A stretch of 64,000 nt of DNA from Fodinicurvata sp. EGI_FJ10296 (GTDB taxonomy: Bacteria > Pseudomonadota > Alphaproteobacteria > DSM-16000 > Inquilinaceae): NCBI RefSeq assembly GCF_040712075.1, contig NZ_JBFCVL010000003.1, positions 434,001 to 498,000 of the forward strand. The letters are read 5' to 3'. The notes under the pieces were generated by a model. The model did not search any database. It had not been told where the DNA came from and saw only the letters and a list, made by a program, of their open reading frames with translations. A program made the position numbers and the translations under genes. Of the stretch, positions 53,510 through 62,720 are shown in pieces. The first letter of the stretch is position 1; the number at the start of each line of letters is the position of its first letter.

Positions 53510-55096
53510 ATGAAAATGAATAAATCCGCATGGTGCGCTGCTTTATTGAGCACCACCATACTCGTCGGCTCGATGGGGTCATCGGCGGCCGACGAAGAAA
53601 TCACCATCCGGTCGATCCCGATCGGCAATCTGACGGTTCTGGATCCGATCTGGACCACGGCCTACATCACCCGGAACCATGCCTATATGGTCTGGGACAC
53701 GTTGTTCGCCATGGACGAGAACAACGAAGTCCAGCCGCAGATGGTCGACACCTACGAGATCAGTGACGACGGGCTCACCTATACCTTCACATTGCGGGAA
53801 GGTCTGCTCTGGCATGACGGCGAACCCGTCACGGCTGCCGATTGCGTTGCGTCGATCGAACGATGGGCCGCCGTTGACGGCATGGGCCAGGCGATGATGC
53901 GCTATACTGACAGCATCGACGCCGTCGATGACGACACCTTCACCATCCAGCTCAGCGAGCCGATCGGATTCGTGCTCGAAGCCCTTGGAAAAATCGACAG
54001 CGTCGTCCCCTTCATGATGCCGGAACGATTGGCGCTGACACCCCCCGATGAACAGATTGAGGAAGTCATCGGCTCCGGCCCGTTCCGCTTCGTCGAAGAC
54101 GAATGGGTTCCGGGCAGCGTTGTCGTCTATGAGCGGTTCGACGACTATGTCCCGCGCGACGAGCCGCCGAGCATGGCCGCCGGCGGCAAGGTCGTCCACA
54201 TCGACCGCGTGGAATCGGTCTATATGCCCGATGCCGGCGTCGCAATGTCGGCGATCGGGGCCGGCGAGGTGGACATCTACGAATCCCCGCCAACCGATCT
54301 GCTGGGAATGCTCGAAGGCAATCCCGACGTCACGCTCCAGCCCAACGACCCGGTCGGCTGGCAGATCTTCATGGTGCTGAACAATCTTCATCCGCCCTTC
54401 GACGATCGCGAAGCGCGCGAGGCGATGCTCTGGGCGACGAACCAGGAAGACTACATGGCGAATGTGGCGGGCGATCCGGACCGGTACGAGGTCTGCCCCG
54501 CCTTTTTCGGTTGCGGCGGCCCGAACGAGAGCGATGCCGGGTCCGAGGCGATCCTCGCCGTCGATGTCGACCGGGCCCGCGCGATGATCGAGGAAGCCGG
54601 CGTTATGGGGGCCGATGTCGTTCTACTGGATCCGGCGGACAATTCCACACTTCATCCCGCCGCGCTCATGGGAACCCAGAGCCTGCGCGAGCTGGGATTC
54701 AACGTCATCGTTGAGGCTGTCGACTGGTCGACGTTGACCCAGCGCCGCGCGTCGCGAAATGCCCCCTCCGATGGCGGGTGGAATGTCTTCATTACCAGCG
54801 CCACGGCGACCGGCATGAACAATCCCCTCACCAACAACTACGCCAAGCACTGCGACGACGCATGGTATGGGTGGCCCTGTGACGAACGGATCCCCGAACT
54901 GACCGACGCGTGGGCTCTGGAAACCGATGAGGAGGCCCGGGCCGAGATCGTCGACGAACTTCAGCGGATTCACATGGAACACGTCACCTATGTGCCGCTG
55001 GGCCAGTTCCGCCGGGATGTCGTTTACTCCAACCAGATTTCCGGTGTTCTGCCGGGTCCGGCAATCTTCTACTGGAACATCAGAAAAGAAGACTAA
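53510..55096 (+). CDS. ABC transporter substrate-binding protein, family 5 (second copy)
   Basis: A 528-residue paralog of the protein at 46334-47926, with its own signal peptide (ends SSAADEE) and the same acidic composition and cysteine pattern. The first third, from IGNLTVLDPIWTTAYITRNH to about residue 155, is almost identical to the first copy even at DNA level; later parts are clearly diverged in the ligand-facing regions. It has no permease of its own and presumably feeds the same transporter with a different ligand. Confidence 0.93.
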   Translation: MKMNKSAWCAALLSTTILVGSMGSSAADEEITIRSIPIGNLTVLDPIWTTAYITRNHAYMVWDTLFAMDENNEVQPQMVDTYEISDDGLTYTFTLREGLLWHDGEPVTAADCVASIERWAAVDGMGQAMMRYTDSIDAVDDDTFTIQLSEPIGFVLEALGKIDSVVPFMMPERLALTPPDEQIEEVIGSGPFRFVEDEWVPGSVVVYERFDDYVPRDEPPSMAAGGKVVHIDRVESVYMPDAGVAMSAIGAGEVDIYESPPTDLLGMLEGNPDVTLQPNDPVGWQIFMVLNNLHPPFDDREAREAMLWATNQEDYMANVAGDPDRYEVCPAFFGCGGPNESDAGSEAILAVDVDRARAMIEEAGVMGADVVLLDPADNSTLHPAALMGTQSLRELGFNVIVEAVDWSTLTQRRASRNAPSDGGWNVFITSATATGMNNPLTNNYAKHCDDAWYGWPCDERIPELTDAWALETDEEARAEIVDELQRIHMEHVTYVPLGQFRRDVVYSNQISGVLPGPAIFYWNIRKED

Positions 55097-55142
55097 GGCT
55101 CTCCCGATCGGAAACGCGAACCGGGGTCATCTGGAATCCGTG

Positions 55143-55313
55143 GACCCCGGATGACGCTTCGCGTCTCCGGGGAGGTGATCGAGCGGTGACGCCGCAAAGA
55201 GTCCCCTGCCCCGGACGCAATGCAGCATGAAATGCTGCTTTGCAGAGCCGGGGCCCACACTATCAACGCTCTCGCGGCACATGTGGACCCCGGATGTCGC
55301 TTCGCTCCTCCGG
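55143..55313. repeat. Palindromic repeats in a convergent intergenic region
   Basis: Two copies of the repeat at 42686 lie here: 55143-55172 (gaccccggatgacgcttcgc then gtctccgggg) and 55286-55313, slightly decayed. Between them, 55209-55253 forms a longer imperfect hairpin (ccccgg..gcagcat GAA atgctgc..ccgggg). The whole 55097-55438 gap, between converging genes, holds no gene I can support. Confidence 0.7.
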
Positions 55314-55438
55314 CGAATGGAATAGGAGGCGGATGGCGTGTCGAGAAACACAGTTGCCGGGATGAGAGGAATGGCGCGGATTGGAAATCGGCGCGTTTCC
55401 ACCCTAACCAATTCCCGGGCGCAGAGAATGGAGTCCCT

Positions 55439-56875
55439 TCAGCGTCGGATCGGCAAGCTGCGCGGCGCCATGGCCTCGATCGAACGATTCGCCCAGTCCA
55501 GTTCCGGAATGCGTTTCAGCACGTCGGCCTGCGCCTTTTCCAGCGCCGCGGTCGCCGCCTCCAGGTCGATCGTCAGCACCCGGCCCTCTTTCACGACCTC
55601 CACGCCATCGACCCAGACATCGCGGATGACGCGGTCATCGGCGCTGTAAAGAAGCGTGCGCATCGGATCGTAGACTGGCCGCATCGCCGGGTCGTCCAGG
55701 TCGACGATCACGAAATCGGCCTTCGCCCCGACCTCCAGCCGCCCGATATCATCGCGCCTCAATGCCCTGGCGCCGTTGATCGTGGCGGCATTCAGAATAT
55801 CGCTCGCCCTATGGTCGGCGACCGTTTCCGCAATGGTGCGCGCGGTATAGCTGGCCACGCGCAATTCAGTCAGGAAATTGTGCGGATAGGTATCGGTGCC
55901 GATCCCCACATTGACCCCGGCCTTCAGATACGACCCGAAGCTGCGCAGCGATATTCCCCGCCTGACAAATACCGTCGGGCAATGCGCGACCGTCGCGCCA
56001 CGCTCGGCCAGCAACGGCAGATCGTCCCGCGAGGTCCAGTGCAGCCACGGGTGATGGTCGAGAAATATCGCATGCCCCAGGATCGCGCGATCGTCGAGCA
56101 CGCCGAGGTCGTCCATCCACTGAACCGGCGTGCGGCCGTGCCGCCGATACATTTCGTGGAACTCCGTCACGCTCTGCGACACGTGAATCTGGAACGGCAG
56201 ATCGCGTTCCACCGCAAAGGCGTGGCTTTCCTTCAGCAGTTCCGCCGTGCAGGTATCGATCTGCGCCGGACAGATCATGCCCGACAACCGACCGGACGGA
56301 TGCTGGCGCGCGCGTTCGACAAGCTGAAATGCGTTGTCCATCGCCGCGCGGCCCTGCCCGGTGTCCCATTCGTATTCCAGCCGATGGCCGTCCCGGGTAA
56401 ACCACCGCGCATCGCGATACATTGGCGCCGCACAGACCCGCATGCCGCTCTCGCCCAGAATATCGAGCCAGCCGTCGAAAGGCATCGACAGATCGACCAG
56501 CGTCGTCACCCCGCTTTTCAGCAGTTCGGCAATCGCGACCTGCATCGACGCCGCCGCGCTTTCCGGCGTCGAGGCGAAGACCGGCAGGTATTCGTAAAGC
56601 GAACTGTGGTGAAATCCCGGACTCAGTGTTTCGTCGGTCATGCTCCGCCGCAGCGGTTCGCTGGTCGGATGGCTGTGGATGTCGACGAAACCGGGCATCA
56701 CCATGCGGCCGCGCCCGGAAATCGTCGTGTCGGCCGCGCCGTCGTACCCGTTGCCGATATGGATGATACTGTTGCCTTCGAACACCATATCGACATCGTT
56801 CATGAAGACATGTTCGCCCAGTTCCTTATCCCAGGCGATGAGCCAAGCGATGTTCTCGATTTTTGTTTTCGCCAT
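55439..56875 (-). CDS. Amidohydrolase, TRZ/ATZ family (third)
   Basis: A 478-residue paralog of the second amidohydrolase, on the opposite strand. Metal ligands: HSHP in MPGFVDIHSHPTSEP, His in FQIHVSQSV, His in LGHAIFLDHHPW and Asp in GIGTDTYPHNFL. The ATG at 56875 is preceded by CGGGAAAATC; the upstream frame to 57013 overlaps the transporter end and is not coding. It follows the DASS-type permease gene by 94 bases and is likely cotranscribed with it. Confidence 0.9.
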   Translation of the reverse strand: MAKTKIENIAWLIAWDKELGEHVFMNDVDMVFEGNSIIHIGNGYDGAADTTISGRGRMVMPGFVDIHSHPTSEPLRRSMTDETLSPGFHHSSLYEYLPVFASTPESAAASMQVAIAELLKSGVTTLVDLSMPFDGWLDILGESGMRVCAAPMYRDARWFTRDGHRLEYEWDTGQGRAAMDNAFQLVERARQHPSGRLSGMICPAQIDTCTAELLKESHAFAVERDLPFQIHVSQSVTEFHEMYRRHGRTPVQWMDDLGVLDDRAILGHAIFLDHHPWLHWTSRDDLPLLAERGATVAHCPTVFVRRGISLRSFGSYLKAGVNVGIGTDTYPHNFLTELRVASYTARTIAETVADHRASDILNAATINGARALRRDDIGRLEVGAKADFVIVDLDDPAMRPVYDPMRTLLYSADDRVIRDVWVDGVEVVKEGRVLTIDLEAATAALEKAQADVLKRIPELDWANRSIEAMAPRSLPIRR

Positions 56876-56969
56876 GATTTTCCCGGTCGATCGTTTTCGG
56901 AAAGATTCTGTATCCCTGTAGGCTCGATCATACCGCGTCCGGGCCGGGACGTTCACGAAATTTCCGGGA

Positions 56970-58394
56970 TCACCCCGGCATCCAGCCCAGAAACGACCAC
57001 CACACATAGGCAAGGGGCAGCACGATCGGCGTCGTCGTGACGGCGAGCAACAGCAGAACCTTTACCGCGTCGGCCGCGCGCACGCCGCCCATGGCAAGCG
57101 CGACCACCAGCGGCGGCACCTGGTAGGGCAACAGAGGCGTGGCATAGCCGAATACCTGGGCCATGCCGACGGCCTCGATCGACCAGCCGGTCAACTGGGC
57201 GATTTCCGGGAACAGCGGCGCGGCGACGGCGGGCGCGCCCGGCATGGTCGCGGCCAGTCCCATGACCGTGGCCATCCCGGCCATGGAGACCATGACAGTG
57301 AAATCGCCGGCGCCGCTCAGCGGCACGATGCCCAACAGCCAGTCGCCCAGCGCCTGACCGGCGCCGGTCGCGGTCATGACAGGGCCAAGACTGAGCACCG
57401 CGGCGATATAGAGCAGGGTCGGCAGCTGGACCTTCTCCGCAAAGACCTTGAACGGCAGAATCCGCATCATCGGCAGCAGGCACGCGATCGCGGCGGCCAT
57501 GCCGACCCACGCGGCAGCAATACCGTGGACGACATCACTGGCCCAGAACAGCAGCGTGATCAACAGGATGATCGCCAGCCGCCGGCCGTCCGGGGACAGG
57601 GCCGCCCGATCCGGCGCCTGTGCCGGCTCTTCGTCGCCGTCAGCGTCGATGACCGGCCGTTCGCCGAACAGGACGGTGATCAGGATGACGAGCACGAGAC
57701 CCTTGATCAGGCCGATGACCGGGAAATGCAGCAGGAAATAGGACCCGTAGGTCAGCGTGACATCGTGCAACGCTTCCAGCGACCCGGCCAGCACGATATT
57801 CGGCAGATTGGCGGGCAGAAACGTGATCGGCACCACATAGGTGCCGATACCGCCGGCAAGGATCATTCCGGCATGCCCCCGACTGCCCGCCGCGTACCCC
57901 AGCCGTGGCGCCAACGCCGCGATCACCGGTATCAGGATCACGATCCGGCCCATGGTGGACGGCAGCACCAGCGCGAGGCCGGCGGAAAGCAGAACGATGA
58001 GAGCCACGAGCCGGCCGTAGCCGACCGCCGCAGCAGCATCTGCAGGCCCGCCTTCAGGCAAAGTCCGCGCCGCCAGCCACGACGCCAACCCCGTTCGGCT
58101 GACGGCAGCGCCCAGGATCAGGCCGGCGAAGATCAGCCAGAAGGCGCTTGTGGTAAAACCGGAAAAAGCGACGGACGGGGTTACGATTTCGCCGCCGACC
58201 CCGGCAACCAGAAAGATCATGCCTGTCACGGCTTCAGGCAGGATGCCGAATGCCCAGAACCCGATCGCGAAAACGATCAGGCCGGCGCCGCGCGCAAGCG
58301 TCGGGTCGGCGCTGCCAAGTTCCAGAATGACGGCGATCGACACCGCCGCCAGAATGATAGCCGTTCCGAGAATCTTCTTGTCGATAATCCGCAT
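56970..58394 (-). CDS. DASS/SLC13-type anion permease
   Basis: A 474-residue membrane protein of about twelve helices in two repeats, each with a re-entrant proline/asparagine-rich segment (LPSTMGRIVILIPVIAAL; LAATMPGAPAVAAPLFPEI). This fits divalent-anion:sodium symporters (CitT/DASS), though the canonical Ser-Asn-Thr motifs are altered. ATG 58394 follows GGAAG. Next to the third amidohydrolase it may take up that enzyme's substrate or export its product. Confidence 0.75.
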   Translation of the reverse strand: MRIIDKKILGTAIILAAVSIAVILELGSADPTLARGAGLIVFAIGFWAFGILPEAVTGMIFLVAGVGGEIVTPSVAFSGFTTSAFWLIFAGLILGAAVSRTGLASWLAARTLPEGGPADAAAAVGYGRLVALIVLLSAGLALVLPSTMGRIVILIPVIAALAPRLGYAAGSRGHAGMILAGGIGTYVVPITFLPANLPNIVLAGSLEALHDVTLTYGSYFLLHFPVIGLIKGLVLVILITVLFGERPVIDADGDEEPAQAPDRAALSPDGRRLAIILLITLLFWASDVVHGIAAAWVGMAAAIACLLPMMRILPFKVFAEKVQLPTLLYIAAVLSLGPVMTATGAGQALGDWLLGIVPLSGAGDFTVMVSMAGMATVMGLAATMPGAPAVAAPLFPEIAQLTGWSIEAVGMAQVFGYATPLLPYQVPPLVVALAMGGVRAADAVKVLLLLAVTTTPIVLPLAYVWWSFLGWMPG

Positions 58395-58495
58395 CGATAA
58401 CGCGCTTCCCTTTTTGCGTCTCATCCGACGGAAATGCAGGACCGATAGGCGTTTGACACGGCCGAATGCCTGCACTAACCTCGATCCTTAGGAAT

Positions 58496-58621
58496 CTAAC
58501 AATGAGACGGCATGACAGTGAGTGACTTCGCTCTGTATTCTTGAATTGCCTTAAAACTTTTTGTATATGAGCGCTAGTCAAAAAAGCCATTGTTAGTGTT
58601 TACTTTTACGATCAGTAAAAG
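58496..58621. promoter_or_regulatory. Inverted repeats in an AT-rich divergent promoter region
   Basis: CTAACAATG (58496-58504) and CATTGTTAG (58589-58597) form a 9-bp inverted repeat 84 bases apart. A second palindrome, CTTTTAC-GATCA-GTAAAAG (58603-58621), covers the ribosome-binding site of the YcsI-type gene at 58631. The region is much more AT-rich than its surroundings and separates the DASS permease from the YcsI/TRAP operon. The regulator is unknown. Confidence 0.55.
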
Positions 58622-58630
58622 GACGCGCGC

Positions 58631-59440
58631 ATGAATGCAGTAAATTCCCACCCGAAGTCAGGCCCCATTATGACGCCGGGTGAGGTCCGCAAGAGGATCG
58701 CATCGGGCGCTCACACCGGCACCACCGCCAATCTGGCGCCGGAATACGTTCAAGGGAATCTGGTTATACTGCCCAAGGCATTGGCATACGACTTTCTATC
58801 CTTCTGTCACGCCAATCCCAAGCCTTGTCCGGTGCTCGGCGTCAGCGAACCGGGCGACCCCGCCATCCCCAGTCTCGGCGAGATCGACATCCGCCGCGAC
58901 ATCCCCCGCTACAATGTCTATCGCGACGGTGTGCTGGCCGAGCAGGTCACTGATCTGGACGGTCTCTGGCGCGACGATCTGGTGAGCTTCGTGCTCGGCT
59001 GTTCCTTTTCATTCGAGGAGCCGCTGCTGGCTGAAGGCATCCCGCTGCGCCACATTTCCGAAGGCACCATTGTTTCGATGTACCGCACGAACATCGACAC
59101 GCGGCCCGCCGGGCCATTCAGCGGACCGATGGTCGTCTCGATGCGCCCGCTTTCGCCGGCTCATGCCATCCGGGCGGTGCAGATCACAACGCGGTTCCCG
59201 TCAGTCCACGGCGCGCCGGTGCATCTCGCCGAACCGGGCCTGCTGGGCATAAAGGATATCGAAAAGCCGGACTGGGGCGACCCGCCGGGGATGCGGCCCG
59301 GTGAGATCCCGGTCTTCTGGGCCTGCGGCGTGACCCCTCAGGCCGCCATCGAACAGGCGCGGCCCGAGATTTGCATCACCCACACACCCGGGCACATGCT
59401 GATAACCGATCTGCTCAATCGGCATCTGGCAATCCTGTAA
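58631..59440 (+). CDS. YcsI/DUF1445-family protein (putative hydro-lyase / D-glutamate cyclase type)
   Basis: A 269-residue member of the DUF1445 family: the first 60 residues ([35 protein letters not shown]) and the later [13 protein letters not shown] and [13 protein letters not shown] blocks with conserved Cys are diagnostic. Family proteins are annotated as putative hydro-lyases; the mitochondrial relative converts D-glutamate to 5-oxoproline. First gene before the TRAP transporter, so it probably acts on the TRAP cargo. Confidence 0.85.
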   Translation: MNAVNSHPKSGPIMTPGEVRKRIASGAHTGTTANLAPEYVQGNLVILPKALAYDFLSFCHANPKPCPVLGVSEPGDPAIPSLGEIDIRRDIPRYNVYRDGVLAEQVTDLDGLWRDDLVSFVLGCSFSFEEPLLAEGIPLRHISEGTIVSMYRTNIDTRPAGPFSGPMVVSMRPLSPAHAIRAVQITTRFPSVHGAPVHLAEPGLLGIKDIEKPDWGDPPGMRPGEIPVFWACGVTPQAAIEQARPEICITHTPGHMLITDLLNRHLAIL

Positions 59441-59516
59441 CAACCAAACGAACGCGGGCCGCAAACTCTTCAATCCAATGATGGCCCCATCTCCAATGCA
59501 CAAACAGGAGGCATTA

Positions 59517-60584
59517 ATGACAATCAAGAGACAGGGATTATTGCGTTCCGCCGCGCTACCAGTCCTCGGCGCGGCCCTTCTCATGGCCGCACCGGCGCAA
59601 GCCGACAGCGGCCTGGACGAACGCGAATTCAATGTCGTCGGCAGTTGGAGCACCTCCAACCTTTATCCGGATTACGAAGAGCCGTTCTGGACAGAGACGC
59701 TTCCCGAAGCCTCCGACGGACGCCTGACCGCAACGGTATCGGCCTTCGATGAGCTGGGCCTGGCCGGCGGCGAGGTTTACGAGCTGGTGCAGCAGGGCGT
59801 CTACGATAGCGGCGCCACGGTGATCGAGTATGTCGCCGGCGAGGACCCGCGTTTCGAAGGCCACGACCTGCCGGCCATCGCAGATCCGGCTGTGTCCCGC
59901 GAACTGGTCGACGCCTACCGCGACACGCTGGCCCAGGCCTTTGACGAGGTTTACGATGCCCGGCTCGTCGGTATCGTGCCGTTCACGTCCCAGGTGGTCT
60001 ACTGCAATACCGAAATCAGTGGCTTGCAGGATCTGGAAGGACTGCAGATCCGTGGCAGCGGCCCGATGACCATGGGCTTTATCGAGGCCGTCGGCGGCAG
60101 CGCCCAGGCGGTCAGCTTCAACGAAGTGCCGATCGCGCTCGAACGTGGCGTCATCGATTGTGGCATCACCGGCGCGCTGTCGGGTTACCTCGCTGGATGG
60201 ACCGAAGTCGCCACCCATTTCTATCCGCTGCCGACTGGCGGATGGGACCATATCGGCATCGTTTTCTCCAATCAGACCTGGGATGGACTAAACGAGGAAA
60301 CGCAGAGCTTCCTGCTCGACGAATTCGCCGCTCTTGAGGACCTGGTCTGGGGCGACGCGACTGCCATGACCCAAGCCGGGATTGCCTGCAATACTGGCGG
60401 CGACTGTCCGGCCGGCGAGGCGCACGACCTGACACTCGTCGAAGTGACGGACGAGGATCTGGCCTACGCCGCCGAACTGGTTCAGGAGACCGTGTTGCCG
60501 GCCTGGTTCGAGCGCTGCGGCGAAGAATGCGCCACCCAGTGGCAGAATACTGTCGGCGAGGTCTATTCCGCCCAGTATGACTGA
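59517..60584 (+). CDS. TRAP transporter substrate-binding protein (DctP type)
   Basis: A 355-residue binding protein with signal peptide (ends APAQADS) and the DctP landmarks: DLEGLQIRGSGPMTMGFIEA with the ligand-binding Arg, and VSFNEVPIALERGVIDCGIT. ATG 59517 has AGGAGG 7 bases upstream. Four cysteines in the C-terminal third (IACNTGGDC, RCGEEC) may form disulfides and are not usual. Its stop codon lies in a threefold 13-bp repeat. Cargo: a carboxylate or amide, unknown. Confidence 0.92.
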   Translation: MTIKRQGLLRSAALPVLGAALLMAAPAQADSGLDEREFNVVGSWSTSNLYPDYEEPFWTETLPEASDGRLTATVSAFDELGLAGGEVYELVQQGVYDSGATVIEYVAGEDPRFEGHDLPAIADPAVSRELVDAYRDTLAQAFDEVYDARLVGIVPFTSQVVYCNTEISGLQDLEGLQIRGSGPMTMGFIEAVGGSAQAVSFNEVPIALERGVIDCGITGALSGYLAGWTEVATHFYPLPTGGWDHIGIVFSNQTWDGLNEETQSFLLDEFAALEDLVWGDATAMTQAGIACNTGGDCPAGEAHDLTLVEVTDEDLAYAAELVQETVLPAWFERCGEECATQWQNTVGEVYSAQYD

Positions 60585-60613
60585 CCGGTATGACTGACCG
60601 GTATGACTGACCA
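60575..60613. repeat. Three tandem 13-bp repeats over a stop codon
   Basis: Unit gtatgactgaccg, copies at 60575-60587, 60588-60600 and 60601-60613 (last base changed). The first copy contains the final codons and stop of the DctP-type gene; duplication was possible without harm because each copy carries the stop. Unit length equals that of the repeat at 32635. Confidence 0.9.
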
Positions 60614-60747
60614 GGACGACTGATGCCATGTCCGGGCGCTGCTGCCGGGTTTGCCGGCCGCAGCGCGCGGCGCCTGCGCTTTGGTCGTCACGCAGACGAT
60701 CCGGTCTTGCCCGCTCGTTACCCCGCTTGGGAGACCTCTTGTCCTTC

Positions 60748-61383
60748 ATGGCCTCACCCGACCGAGCTGCTCATAATTTCGACGCACTCATCGCCAGGAT
60801 CCACACCCTATCGCGTATTGCCGTCATCATCGGCGGAAGCCTGATGCTGCTGTCGGCCGTCGGCATCACCATCGATGTCATTCTGCGCCGGATCCTGCAC
60901 CTGTCGACCTGGGGGGCAAGCGAGTTCTCATATTACGCGCTTGCCGTATCCACGAGCTGGTCGTTTGCCTATGCCCTTCTGGTCAAGGCGCATATCCGCA
61001 TCGACGCGCTGACCCAGCGATTGGCAACGCCACTCCGCGTCGCCTGCGACGTCATTGCCATGGTGGGTCTTGCCGCCTTTGCAATTCTCGCCACCGGCGC
61101 GGTTTACGATCTATTCGAACGATCGTGGCAGCGCGGGTCGACATCGATCACGACCATGGCCACGCCGCTCTGGATACCGCAAGGGCTGTGGCTGGCAGGA
61201 TTTGCTTTCTTCGCGTTCGTCAGCGCATTGCTGCTGCTGCGCGTCGCGTTCGCGCTGCTCGTTGAACGGAAGCTCGCTCCCGTCGACCGCTACGCCGGCT
61301 CGCCGCTGCTTGAGGATGATATCGACAGCTCCACGCAAAGCGTTGCCGCGACAAGGCGTTCAGGCACGGGGACCGGCCAATGA
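60748..61383 (+). CDS. TRAP transporter small permease (DctQ type)
   Basis: A 211-residue protein with four membrane helices and the DctQ landmarks LSAVGITIDVILRRI, WGASEFSYYALAVSTSWSFA and TPLWIPQGLWLAGFAFFAFV. The start is uncertain: ATG 60748 is used, but a TTG three codons upstream sits better behind GGAG. It overlaps the large permease gene (ATGATG). Confidence 0.9.
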   Translation: MASPDRAAHNFDALIARIHTLSRIAVIIGGSLMLLSAVGITIDVILRRILHLSTWGASEFSYYALAVSTSWSFAYALLVKAHIRIDALTQRLATPLRVACDVIAMVGLAAFAILATGAVYDLFERSWQRGSTSITTMATPLWIPQGLWLAGFAFFAFVSALLLLRVAFALLVERKLAPVDRYAGSPLLEDDIDSSTQSVAATRRSGTGTGQ

Positions 61384-62669
61384 TGCTGACCACGACGATC
61401 GTTGTGCTGCTGGTCCTGCTTGCGATCAGCATTCCGGTGGCCGCGGTCATGTTCATTCTGGCGCTGATCCTGGACTGGCAGTTCGCCGCGCCGCCGCTGA
61501 CCGCAGCCCTGCCCAACCAGCTCTGGAATACGAGCACCAGCTTCATTCTCGTCGCCATTCCATTGTTCATCATGATCGGCGAGATCCTGCTGCGTTCGGG
61601 GATCGCCAACAAGGTCTACGAGTCCCTGGACAGCTGGCTCTCCTGGATGCCGGGCGGGCTGATGCACGCCAATATCGGCACGGCGACCATGTTTTCCGCG
61701 ACCTCGGGATCCAGTGTCGCGACATCGGCCACGGTAGGCACGATCGCGCTGCCGCAGGGGGTGAGGCTGGGATACGACGATCGGTTCTTCGCCGGATCGA
61801 TTGCTGCCGGCGGCACGCTGGGGATCCTCATCCCGCCATCGATCAACCTGATCATCTACGGCTTTCTGGCCCAGACATCGATTCCGCAGCTTTTCCTTGC
61901 CGGGATCATTCCCGGTCTGGGGCTGGCACTGATTTTCATGCTGATCATTCTGGTCATGTGCTGGTGGCGGCCAGCCTGGGGCGGAACCCGGCGCAGTTCG
62001 GATATGGGAACGCGCATGCGCAATCTGGTGCATCTGGTTCCCGTGCTGATCCTGTTCGCCTTCATCGTCGGATCGATCTATGGCGGCTGGGCGACACCGA
62101 CCGAGGCCGCCGCCGTCGGCACCATCGCCGCCATCGCCCTGGCCTGGAACGCCGGCGGCCTGTCCTGGCGCATGATGGGTGCCGCGCTGGAAGGCACGAT
62201 GCGCACAACCGCCATGATCATGCTGATCCTGCTGGCCGCTAACTTCCTCAACTTCGTGCTCGCTTCGGTCGGCCTGACCGATCAGCTGCTGACCTATATC
62301 GACTCGCTCGATCTGACCCGCCTTCAGACTCTGATGGCGATTATCCTGTTCTACATCGTGCTGGGATTCTTCGTGGAAACCCTGTCACTGATGATCGTGA
62401 CCATACCCATCGTCGCGCCACTGATGGTCGAACTGGGATACGACCCGGTCTGGTTCGGGATTCTGCTGATCGTCCTGATCGAAATGGCGTTGATCACACC
62501 CCCGATCGGCCTGAACCTGTATGTCGTTCAAAGCGTTCGCAAACGCGGAAGCCTGACCGACGTCATGGTCGGGGCGATTCCATTCGTCATCGCCATGTTC
62601 GGCATGGTCATTCTTCTGGTGCTTTTCCCCCAGATCGCGCTGTTCATACCGCAACTGGCCAGCGGATAG
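61380..62669 (+). CDS. TRAP transporter large permease (DctM type)
   Basis: A 429-residue membrane protein of about twelve helices with the DctM signatures MFSATSGSSVATSATVGTIA, AAGGTLGILIPPSINLIIYG and EMALITPPIGLNLYVVQSV. Forms the ion-coupled channel with DctQ. Start overlaps the DctQ stop, so translation is coupled. Confidence 0.95.
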   Translation: MMLTTTIVVLLVLLAISIPVAAVMFILALILDWQFAAPPLTAALPNQLWNTSTSFILVAIPLFIMIGEILLRSGIANKVYESLDSWLSWMPGGLMHANIGTATMFSATSGSSVATSATVGTIALPQGVRLGYDDRFFAGSIAAGGTLGILIPPSINLIIYGFLAQTSIPQLFLAGIIPGLGLALIFMLIILVMCWWRPAWGGTRRSSDMGTRMRNLVHLVPVLILFAFIVGSIYGGWATPTEAAAVGTIAAIALAWNAGGLSWRMMGAALEGTMRTTAMIMLILLAANFLNFVLASVGLTDQLLTYIDSLDLTRLQTLMAIILFYIVLGFFVETLSLMIVTIPIVAPLMVELGYDPVWFGILLIVLIEMALITPPIGLNLYVVQSVRKRGSLTDVMVGAIPFVIAMFGMVILLVLFPQIALFIPQLASG

Positions 62670-62720
62670 CCGCGTTTTACATCTGCGGTCAAGCGGCGAC
62701 GCTGCACCAGACTCACGGGA

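Noticed and set aside
55220-57040. 606-residue plus-strand open frame
   Set aside because: Antisense to the third amidohydrolase and starts inside palindromic repeats.
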